NCBI GenBank assembly: GCA_030916975.1
Contig: JAUPVO010000030.1
Coordinates: 1 to 19,844, forward strand
Direction of reading: 5' to 3'
DNA from: Patescibacteria group bacterium
Lineage (GTDB): Bacteria > Patescibacteriota > Minisyncoccia > Phycocordibacterales > UBA5272
Length of the DNA: 19,844 bases
Below, piece after piece: positions 13,179-19,844 of the stretch; position 1 is the first letter of the stretch, and the number at the start of each line of letters is the position of its first letter. The notes below the pieces were generated by a model. It ran no database searches. It was given only the letters and a program-made list of their open reading frames with translations, and was not told the origin of the DNA. Made by a program: the position numbers and the translations under genes.

Positions 13179-15905
13179 TTACAAATTATACTTTTCTAAT
13201 ATTTCATCTTCCACTTCTTCGCGAGGTCTACCATATTTTTCATAACTTACTTCTTTTATCATATTGATTTGTGAAATATCTCCTTTTGGATTGTTGGATA
13301 CACTCATAGAGAAAGGTTTTTGTGGTACAGAATTACTAAGTAATTTCATATAACAATGAAAATTAGATATACGCATAATATCTGAAGCAGTAAAAGTTGG
13401 AGCAAATTGCTTCTCTAAGAATTGAGCGTCTTCTGGCCCAACACGATAGACGCACATAGAACCAATATTACCAAAAACTGCACTCTTGATATCTTCTGGT
13501 AATTGCCCTAGAAACTGATGAGCTATGTTGAGCGATAATCTATACTTACGAGCCTCTGAGAGTATTGAAGATATGGCTGGCGTAGTTATGTTTTGGAATT
13601 CATCAAGATAAAGATAGAAATCTGGCCTCTGTTCTACCGGAACATTAACGCGAGACAGGGCTGCTTGAGCAAATTTACCAACCAAAATAAGACCAAGCAA
13701 ATAAGAGTTAAGTTCTCCTAACTTACCCTTAGACAAATTAACTAAGAATATTTTTTTCTTATCCATAATTTCTCTTATATTAAAACTTGATTCTTCTTGG
13801 GCTATAATTGGCCTCATAATATCGTTCGTCAAAAAAGGATCTATTTTACTATTGATATAAGGCACCCAGTTGGATAGACCTTGTTCACCAGAAGTAGATT
13901 CAGCATTTTTCCAATATTGATGAATTAGAGGATTCTTGCTCTTAGATAATTTATAATCACGGAAATCCTTATCAGATAAAACTCTAGATATCTCAAGAAG
14001 CGTATTACCACTTTCTGGATGCTCCATAACTAGTTGTGTAGCATTACGAAACATAGCTTCAAATCCTGCCCCACCCTGAGACTTCATGTCGAAGAGTTTA
14101 TTAAAAATGCTAAGAAGCTCATTGATAACAAAAGTTTTCATCTCTGGAAATTCTGGATCATATTCAAGCATATTAAGACCCATAGGCCTCTTAGTATAAG
14201 ACGGGTCGAAATAAATAACATCATCTAAACGTTCTGGTGGTATATTGGCTAATATATCATCTATATCAGAACCGTGAGGGTCTATAAAACAGCACCCGTC
14301 TCCATTCTGTATATCTTGTATGATTAGATTTTTCAGAATTGTAGTTTTACCTGTACCAGTCTGTCCTATTACATAGAGATGTCTAACTCTGTCTTCTCTT
14401 AGCATATGAATTGGCATTTTTATATCTCTAAACTCATTATACCCTAGCAGAACTCCTTCGTGAGGAAGATCAAGTGGCGCTGGAGCCGTGACCATTTTGG
14501 AGACTTTAACTTGAACAAAATCTTTTACATTAATCGGAACATGGTATAACGTTGCTAACTCACTTAAATTAAGGGGTAGACTCTCTTCGTTCTTCCATAA
14601 TCGATAAATGAAATCATGAACATGCTCAACTAGCTTAGTATTCTCATAATCCTTAAATTCAATATAATTACCATTATTTTCAGTATATTGCTTGAAGCTA
14701 GCCTTCATATCATTCATAATATATCTTGTCCTTTCAACACTTTCAGAACTAGCAAACAGTCTAATATTAGTATCGAGTATTGTACTTTTTAATTTGTCTC
14801 CTATTAATTTCAAATGCTCACCGTCTACATGACCCCGATTAGAGTTCTCTTTTTTTTCCTGCTCAAAAAAAGCTTCTTTCAAATCAATCATCACCCCTCC
14901 AAACCCTGACTGTCTATCTAATGCCTTCTTGAGGTTATCTCCATTTTTGTTCATGCTATCCAGAATAGAAATGAAGCTCTTCTTGAATCTGTCTCCCACA
15001 GGCCGAACTAAGATCTGCATAGCAGCTCCTTCACCCTTTTCTTTCAACTTAGCAAAAGAGTTGATTATAACAGTAATCGGATCTCCCTCCAGATCATTGT
15101 ATGTTCTTATCGGGAGAGCTGGACTATCGTGAAGATTGGCTACGGCTGCCATCTGGTAGCCGCTATCATTGAAAATATTGTAATCATCCTTTTTTTCTCT
15201 AACTTGTATACCAGGAAAATACCCTTGTAATGTCTTCTCTAGAATATTTTCTATTTCCATTGGGACTGCCATATAAAAAACTACTTCATTACTACCGTTA
15301 GCTATAGCCAATTCCAAACTATAATAATTGTCTTTGCTATTCTCTGGGTCATTAGCAATCATTTGCAAGGCTGCATACAGTTGTTCCATCATTTGTATGG
15401 CTGATTTCGTATCCTTTTCTTCTTCAAATGGTGGAGGAGTTATCTCAAAAAGCTTCAAATGCAAAGCCTTCCACTCTTTCTTACTCATATCTTTTAAAGC
15501 ATTAATGTGGCCCGATAATAAATAATTAACTAAAAATCTATGGAAATTATCTTCTAGTTCTGGTCTTCGAAGACTACTCACAACATCCATAGAGAATCTT
15601 ACACCTTTTTGAAGCATGATGTCAGCCAGCTCTAACACCTGTTTATCGTCATTCTTAGGGGTTAAATTTTTAATAACATTCTGAACTTCACTATTATGTT
15701 TGTCTGCATTTGCAGCCACATTCTCAATATTCTGACCCTTATGCTCTAGAATAGTGCTCTTAGCTATCTCCTCTTTTTCAATACTTCTTGGCATATTAAT
15801 AACCAGTTCTTCCTTCTCTTTAATTTTAGAACGCAAATATTGTATCTCTTCTTCTGGAGAAGAAAAGCTTATACTATTCTCTTGACTATTACTGTTTGGA
15901 AACAT
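13179..15905 (-). CDS. TraG/VirD4-like type IV secretion ATPase
   Basis: A 908-residue protein. Residues about 15-90 are charged and helical, probably coiled coil (EEEIQYLRSKIKEKEEL). A long middle region (about 90-480) has no motif I recognise. The ATPase core has a Walker A at 514-522 (GQTGTGKTT), followed by FIDPHGSDIDD (540-550) and a Walker B at 765-770 (LYLDEF). The following RLSLNIAHQFLGQLPEDIKSA region matches the TraM-recognition part of TraG/TraD coupling proteins. No transmembrane helix is evident, unlike classical VirD4. Such proteins are widespread in Patescibacteria and usually annotated as type IV secretion DNA-binding proteins. A role in DNA or protein movement across the envelope is inferred from the family. 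No relaxase, VirB or pilus gene is nearby. Confidence 0.85.
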   Translation of the reverse strand: MFPNSNSQENSISFSSPEEEIQYLRSKIKEKEELVINMPRSIEKEEIAKSTILEHKGQNIENVAANADKHNSEVQNVIKNLTPKNDDKQVLELADIMLQKGVRFSMDVVSSLRRPELEDNFHRFLVNYLLSGHINALKDMSKKEWKALHLKLFEITPPPFEEEKDTKSAIQMMEQLYAALQMIANDPENSKDNYYSLELAIANGSNEVVFYMAVPMEIENILEKTLQGYFPGIQVREKKDDYNIFNDSGYQMAAVANLHDSPALPIRTYNDLEGDPITVIINSFAKLKEKGEGAAMQILVRPVGDRFKKSFISILDSMNKNGDNLKKALDRQSGFGGVMIDLKEAFFEQEKKENSNRGHVDGEHLKLIGDKLKSTILDTNIRLFASSESVERTRYIMNDMKASFKQYTENNGNYIEFKDYENTKLVEHVHDFIYRLWKNEESLPLNLSELATLYHVPINVKDFVQVKVSKMVTAPAPLDLPHEGVLLGYNEFRDIKMPIHMLREDRVRHLYVIGQTGTGKTTILKNLIIQDIQNGDGCCFIDPHGSDIDDILANIPPERLDDVIYFDPSYTKRPMGLNMLEYDPEFPEMKTFVINELLSIFNKLFDMKSQGGAGFEAMFRNATQLVMEHPESGNTLLEISRVLSDKDFRDYKLSKSKNPLIHQYWKNAESTSGEQGLSNWVPYINSKIDPFLTNDIMRPIIAQEESSFNIREIMDKKKIFLVNLSKGKLGELNSYLLGLILVGKFAQAALSRVNVPVEQRPDFYLYLDEFQNITTPAISSILSEARKYRLSLNIAHQFLGQLPEDIKSAVFGNIGSMCVYRVGPEDAQFLEKQFAPTFTASDIMRISNFHCYMKLLSNSVPQKPFSMSVSNNPKGDISQINMIKEVSYEKYGRPREEVEDEILEKYNL

Positions 15906-15939
15906 TTTATTTTTATAAAATTTAAATAAGACTTTTTAA

Positions 15940-15986
15940 ATTATAACAATTAAAACCTCTCTATATTCTTATTTTGAATTATAACA
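15940..15986 (-). promoter_or_regulatory. Two extended -10 elements upstream of the TraG-like gene
   Basis: TGTTATAAT occurs twice on the minus strand, at 15986-15978 and 15948-15940, within the 123-nt A/T-rich gap. Predicted leaders are about 28 and 66 nt. No clear -35 is visible. Confidence 0.5.
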
Positions 15987-16028
15987 TGAATAAATAATTA
16001 TTGAATAAAATTTAAACTTACTTTACAT

Positions 16029-17186
16029 CTATATTCTTTTGTCTATAATAGTTGTATCGAAATAATTCTGAAGTAAACTTTTCCACATCAATACATTAGC
16101 TTCATACAAAGACCTATCATGGAACAACCTTTCGCTTCTCTGGAGAATTATATAATCTGGATTCTGATCTTTTATTTTGGATGCGGTTACTGGAGACCAT
16201 GCGTCTGAACACAAAAGTATAGCAAAAGTTTTACCATCAAACTCAAATATCTTATTTTTGTCTACACTAACATAACTACGCCTCTTTAAAATGTTTTGAT
16301 ATAAATCATTATTGATGTATTTCAAAAAACTAAACCCCGACGGGAAAAACTCTCCAAATGGCATCAAGAATCTTTTATACACAACATATTGTTTTTCATT
16401 CTTCATGTCATATATATTAGAAACATTATACATATTACCAAGATCGTCAACTTCTGTATCTCCATCTACAACCAAATCATATTTACTTTTTAATTCTTGA
16501 TAATTAGAAAAATTAACTATTCTAGAATCTTCAGCTCCGATTAAAACTTTATCTGGATTATTAAATGCTTTTACTTTTGAATTTTCATAATCTAAATCAG
16601 AAGGATTATTATAAAGGCTTATGGCGAAAATAAATAATACCAATAACGAAATGTGTCTATAATTTTCATTTTTAAATTCTGATATAAAGGCCAAGATAGC
16701 TGCTAATAAAAATGTAAGAATATAAACGTGTCCATATTTAGCAAAGTAAGCCAAAGGACTATGGGCTAGCGCAAGTCCTAGATTAGTAAAAGCATAATCT
16801 GGAATTAAGCTTTTATCCATAATAAGTGCCACACTTGTTGATATTACAAATTCTGCAAAAGCTAAATATATAGCAAAAATCAATATTTTAATGTACTTAT
16901 TAATAAATCTTAACTTACTAACAGCACTAGCTACTATTGCATAAAAGACATTAGGCAAAGACAAACTTATTATTACAATACTGATAAATAAAAAGTCTAG
17001 AATATTGTTAGGCTCCTTAATCTGATCGAGAGGGAGCATAGTATACAAAAAAGACCAAGACAAAAGACCAAATATAAAACTAGTTCTATAAATCCTCGAG
17101 AATTTCTGCCCCTCTTTTATATTGTATAAATAGTAAACAAAAGATATTTTTAATACTATTAATAATACAGTAAATATGAACATCAT
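16029..17186 (-). CDS. Lnt-like membrane amidohydrolase, C-terminally short
   Basis: A 385-residue protein resembling apolipoprotein N-acyltransferase. The first 193 residues carry about six hydrophobic helices, including an Lnt-like FTNLGLALAHSPLAYFAKYGHVY loop near 133-155. The outer nitrilase-type domain follows. The Glu-Lys-Cys triad can be placed at E219 (LIGAEDS), K271 in VYKRFLMPFGEFFP (compare NKNHLVPFGEY of E. coli Lnt), and C326 in FAILLCSDAW. E. coli Lnt is 512 residues. Here the protein stops soon after the segment corresponding to ARMRALELARP, so the end of the nitrilase domain and the last helix are missing. The downstream DNA is non-coding, so this is either an old truncation or a divergent short form. 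A TATAAT lies 6 nt before the ATG. It is divergent from the surface protein gene. Confidence 0.7.
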   Translation of the reverse strand: MMFIFTVLLIVLKISFVYYLYNIKEGQKFSRIYRTSFIFGLLSWSFLYTMLPLDQIKEPNNILDFLFISIVIISLSLPNVFYAIVASAVSKLRFINKYIKILIFAIYLAFAEFVISTSVALIMDKSLIPDYAFTNLGLALAHSPLAYFAKYGHVYILTFLLAAILAFISEFKNENYRHISLLVLFIFAISLYNNPSDLDYENSKVKAFNNPDKVLIGAEDSRIVNFSNYQELKSKYDLVVDGDTEVDDLGNMYNVSNIYDMKNEKQYVVYKRFLMPFGEFFPSGFSFLKYINNDLYQNILKRRSYVSVDKNKIFEFDGKTFAILLCSDAWSPVTASKIKDQNPDYIILQRSERLFHDRSLYEANVLMWKSLLQNYFDTTIIDKRI

Positions 17187-17213
17187 AACAAAATTATAAT
17201 ATAATTTTGTTAT
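17185..17213. promoter_or_regulatory. Palindromic divergent promoter region
   Basis: Arms 17185-17197 and 17201-17213 are a perfect 13-bp inverted repeat (ATAACAAAATTAT) around AAT. It contains TATAAT on the minus strand (17198-17193), just 6 nt before the Lnt-like ATG, and TATAAT on the plus strand at 17195-17200 and 17200-17205. It may be a divergent promoter with an operator. Confidence 0.4.
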
Positions 17214-17327
17214 TGAACAAAATAAATACTGCCAAAACTATTTTTAGCTATTTTCTGTTTTGACATTATCTCTAAAATTTTCCACAGCATTAAAAATAAA
17301 ACTAGACAAGATATATAATATATATTG

Positions 17328-17333
17328 TATAAT
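17328..17333 (+). promoter_or_regulatory. -10 element for the surface protein gene
   Basis: TATAAT, 10 nt before the ATG at 17344, predicting a leader of about 4 nt. TAGACA at 17303 (5 of 6 to the -35 consensus) lies at a long 19-bp spacing. Confidence 0.45.
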
Positions 17334-17343
17334 GATTATAAAT

Positions 17344-19263
17344 ATGAAAAAAATAATATCAATTTTAATGGTAAGTTTATTTGCGCTTGGTCATATGGCA
17401 TATGCCCAGGAGAATATGCTTGATCAACAAATAGTGAACATACAAGAAAAATCAAAAATAGAAATCACAAAAGATTCTATAAAAGGTAATGTTGTATTAG
17501 ATAATAAAACATCCAATCCTCTTGATTATGGTTTTGTATTAGTATTAGAAAAAATGAACGAAGGTAAATTTGAATTTATTGATCAGTATCTGGTGAATAA
17601 TCAAATATTAATGCCAGGAGAAAATAATTTAGGTATTAATTACACTTTACCGGATTTTATCAAATCTGGTGATTATTGGGTTAGTTTAAGAGTTGTTAAC
17701 AAGTCTGGAATCCCTGTTATCAGAGCTCTAACCTTAGCCGCCGGTAACATAGCAGAGAATAAAACCTCTCAATTCAATACATTAGATGGATCTAAGTGTT
17801 ATATGTCCATAGAAGGAGACAACAGCCAGAAAAAATATGGTCTACTTGAAGGCCCAGATATATCCAAGACAGAAACTCTCAACCTATCTTGTGACACAAA
17901 AAATTCTATTCCTGATGGACAATATCAATTAAACTATACAACCACCAATAGATCTTACGGTGCTGAACCTGTAAACTTTTCTGAAAAGGAGAATATAACA
18001 ATTAAAAATAATACATTAAAAATTGATATTAAGGGTGACCAAAACCCACAAGCCTATGATTACGTTTTCTATTTGTCCAAAAATGAAAAGAGAGTTACTC
18101 CTGTGATACAAGCTCACTATGTAATACAAGGCGAATCCGCGACTATTCAAGGACTTAATTATGAAAATAAAAATAAAGACTCAATTGTAATAAAATTAGA
18201 CATGACTGGTTCTAGTACTAACTTTCCAGAAGCTAGAGCTGCAACCTCTACCCAATCTAATAACATAGTATTTACTCTACTCGATGCTAATAATAACATC
18301 GTAACTCAACAAACAAAAGTAATAAATACTTCTAACGGGGAAATACAAAAAATAGAAAGCGATAACATTGAGATCGCTAATTTAACTGATACAGTAAAAA
18401 CTCTAAAAGTAGAGATACTCTCAAGTGACGCTTCGACTGTAATTGCTTCAAACACTATACCTTTTGTACCAACTATGGTTACTAGCTCGAATAATAACAT
18501 GATCCTAACTGTAGCTGCTTTAATTGTAATAATACTTATACTAATATATGGTGTGTTCTTCTACAAAAAAGGTCAACATGTACACACTTCTATAATAATT
18601 ACAATCATTGGAAGTTCTGTTGTGTTATTAACAGCTTACGCTTATGACATATCAGCTAGTAGAAATCTTGGTTCAACCGATTACACAGGCTCTCTTTCTG
18701 GCCCTTCTTTAAGTACATCTTTAGCGACAAAAAAATGTTTTGCAAATTACATGACAGATGTCACACTTGAAACTAACTGCTATCCATTCGACAATAATCA
18801 GATGTCTACAATATCAAAACCTTCTAATTACAATTATGTAAGAATTGACTTAGGTGGCACTAATAGTAGACTAAGATACTCATGTTCAAATAGTATGGCC
18901 CGAGAGACAAATATGACAGCTAACTATTATCTAAATGGTCAGAATATTGGCTCATCTGCTATAGTTTCTCAAGGATCCAGCTTCTACTGGTCTGGTAACT
19001 CTGATACTTACTTTAGCTTAGACCAACTAACACAACCAAATAACACTATTTCTGTAGTGTATAACTATGTCACCGATGGACCTGCACCAGGTTACTACTC
19101 TAGTTACGATCTTGGCGTTGTATATACTTACTCATATGCTGATGGCAGATCAACATATAACGCAATAGCAAACTCTAGTAAAACAGCTGAACATAGCTAT
19201 ACTCTATCAAAAGCTACTGCTCCTGTTAGCTCTCCTGCTGTTAATATTTACTTCTCACAATAG
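17344..19263 (+). CDS. Secreted/membrane surface protein with two outer regions
   Basis: A 639-residue protein of unknown family. It begins with a clear Sec signal peptide (MKKIISILMVSLFALGHMAYA, cleavage predicted after A21), which sets the start at 17344; the frame is open to a TTG at 17260, but the extra 28 residues would bury the signal. Residues about 22-384 form a polar, beta-rich outer region with cysteines at 152 and 183. Two transmembrane helices follow (about 386-407 and 415-434) around a short basic loop KKGQHVH, consistent with the loop being inside. Residues 435-639 lie outside again, rich in Ser, Thr, Asn and Tyr, with three cysteines (465, 479, 514). No lipobox is present. It resembles a cell-surface or adhesion protein only in general character. 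Confidence 0.75.
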   Translation: MKKIISILMVSLFALGHMAYAQENMLDQQIVNIQEKSKIEITKDSIKGNVVLDNKTSNPLDYGFVLVLEKMNEGKFEFIDQYLVNNQILMPGENNLGINYTLPDFIKSGDYWVSLRVVNKSGIPVIRALTLAAGNIAENKTSQFNTLDGSKCYMSIEGDNSQKKYGLLEGPDISKTETLNLSCDTKNSIPDGQYQLNYTTTNRSYGAEPVNFSEKENITIKNNTLKIDIKGDQNPQAYDYVFYLSKNEKRVTPVIQAHYVIQGESATIQGLNYENKNKDSIVIKLDMTGSSTNFPEARAATSTQSNNIVFTLLDANNNIVTQQTKVINTSNGEIQKIESDNIEIANLTDTVKTLKVEILSSDASTVIASNTIPFVPTMVTSSNNNMILTVAALIVIILILIYGVFFYKKGQHVHTSIIITIIGSSVVLLTAYAYDISASRNLGSTDYTGSLSGPSLSTSLATKKCFANYMTDVTLETNCYPFDNNQMSTISKPSNYNYVRIDLGGTNSRLRYSCSNSMARETNMTANYYLNGQNIGSSAIVSQGSSFYWSGNSDTYFSLDQLTQPNNTISVVYNYVTDGPAPGYYSSYDLGVVYTYSYADGRSTYNAIANSSKTAEHSYTLSKATAPVSSPAVNIYFSQ

Positions 19264-19299
19264 ACAATATAGATTCTCTGCTGTCGAGAATAATAATGT

Positions 19300-19337
19300 A
19301 AAATAAAACTTCAACAATATTGTTGAAGTTTTATTTT
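19300..19337. terminator. Bidirectional terminator between surface protein gene and uvrA
   Basis: A perfect 19-bp inverted repeat (19300-19318 and 19319-19337) between convergent genes. The plus-strand transcript ends in UUUUAUUUUGUUUUU after the stem; the minus-strand transcript also has a U-rich arm. The actual loop would form from the central CAATATTG. Confidence 0.85.
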
Positions 19338-19346
19338 GTTTTTAGT

Positions 19347-19844
19347 TTATCTTTTTAAAACTTTCTTGAGGTACTTAGCAGTATGGGATTTTGGATTATT
19401 AGCAACTTGTTCTGGTGTTCCGCTAGCAACTAATTGACCTCCTCCAACTCCTCCTTCTGGACCAATGTCTATAATATTATCTGCCGACTTTACGATATCT
19501 AAGTTATGTTCTATTAGAACTACAGTGTTACCTTTGTCTACCAGCTTATTAAGTATCTCAATTAGTTTTGATATATCGTCGTAATGTAAACCTATACTAG
19601 GCTCATCCAGAAGATATATAGTCTTCTCAACATGAGGTTTATACAACTCAGAAGAAATCTTAACACGCTGTGCCTCTCCACCACTAAGCGTAGTTGCACT
19701 CTGACCCAGCTTGAGATAACTTAATCCCACATCATTAAGAGTCTTCACTCTATCATGAATTGCTGGTATGTCTTTGAAGAACTCCAGAGCTTCTTCGACC
19801 GTCATCTCCAGAATATCGTATATACTTTTTCCTATCCATTTAAC
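19347..19844 (-). CDS. uvrA: Excinuclease ABC subunit UvrA, C-terminal part
   Basis: This is the 3' end of uvrA; the frame runs off the window at 19844, so about 165 residues are visible of a protein normally about 940 long. UvrA is the ATPase that finds bulky DNA lesions for nucleotide excision repair with UvrB and UvrC. Visible features are a [18 protein letters not shown] segment, the ABC signature [10 protein letters not shown], the Walker B region [12 protein letters not shown], and the VLIEHNLD switch histidine, all from the second ATPase domain. The protein ends a few residues after GTPEQVA. It converges on the surface protein gene with a shared terminator between them. Confidence 0.97.
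   Translation of the reverse strand, partial: VKWIGKSIYDILEMTVEEALEFFKDIPAIHDRVKTLNDVGLSYLKLGQSATTLSGGEAQRVKISSELYKPHVEKTIYLLDEPSIGLHYDDISKLIEILNKLVDKGNTVVLIEHNLDIVKSADNIIDIGPEGGVGGGQLVASGTPEQVANNPKSHTAKYLKKVLKR

Noticed and set aside
17277..17287. DnaA-box-like TTTTCCACA
   Set aside because: A single imperfect 9-mer without a cluster, dnaA or dnaN nearby; no support for an origin.
17260..17343. TTG start giving 28 extra residues to the surface protein
   Set aside because: It would place a polar segment before a clear signal peptide, and a TATAAT lies within the extension.
1..19844. CRISPR array, tRNA or rRNA genes, insertion sequences
   Set aside because: No regularly spaced repeats, cloverleaf-like GC-rich segments, transposase frames or terminal repeats were found by eye.

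Overview
The window is AT-rich DNA from a compact bacterial genome, most likely a member of the Patescibacteria (Candidate Phyla Radiation), probably Parcubacteria-like. The evidence is indirect: small genes, tight packing, a minimal set of translation genes, and several families typical of that group. These include a baseplate-J-like single-pass membrane protein, a TraG/VirD4-like ATPase, and a superfamily IV holin-like protein next to housekeeping genes. TGA is used as a normal stop (for example in bcp), so there is no sign of the UGA=Gly code of Gracilibacteria/SR1. No 16S gene is present to fix the taxonomy.

Region 1 (1-4640, minus strand) is the alpha-operon end of the ribosomal protein cluster in canonical order: infA, rpmJ, rpsM, rpsK, rpsD, rpoA, rplQ, rplM, rpsI. 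It is cut into several transcription units. Promoter-like elements sit before infA, rpmJ, rpoA and rplQ, and a perfect 27-bp hairpin lies between rpoA and rplQ. rplQ has an unusually long leader of about 225 nt with a GC-enriched block. Region 2 (4704-6555, minus) holds an uncharacterised 129-aa protein overlapping the start of a 500-aa membrane-anchored baseplate-J-like protein. Region 3 (6714-7732) is trpS on the plus strand, closed by a strong hairpin.

Region 4 (7753-11937, minus) holds a two-gene unit of a PrxQ/Bcp peroxiredoxin plus a tiny five-cysteine protein, then a two-helix membrane protein, a malic enzyme, a holin-like protein and an aspartyl-tRNA synthetase lacking the bacterial GAD insertion. 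Region 5 (11979-15905, minus) holds a C39-like papain-fold protein overlapping a DsbB-type thiol oxidoreductase, and a 908-aa TraG/VirD4-like ATPase. Region 6 (16029-19263) is a divergent pair around a palindromic promoter region: a C-terminally shortened Lnt-like membrane amidohydrolase (minus) and a 639-aa secreted/membrane surface protein (plus). The window closes with the 3' part of uvrA (minus), separated from the surface protein by a bidirectional terminator.

Two themes cross the window. Almost no gene has a Shine-Dalgarno sequence. At several genes (maeB, dsbB, the Lnt-like gene, the surface protein, rpmJ) a TATAAT -10 element lies only 6-12 nt before the start codon, which predicts leaderless or near-leaderless mRNAs. 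A second theme is envelope and thiol biology (DsbB, surface protein, Lnt-like enzyme, TraG-like ATPase, baseplate-J-like protein), as expected for an organism that depends on contact with other cells, though these genes are not proven to act together.
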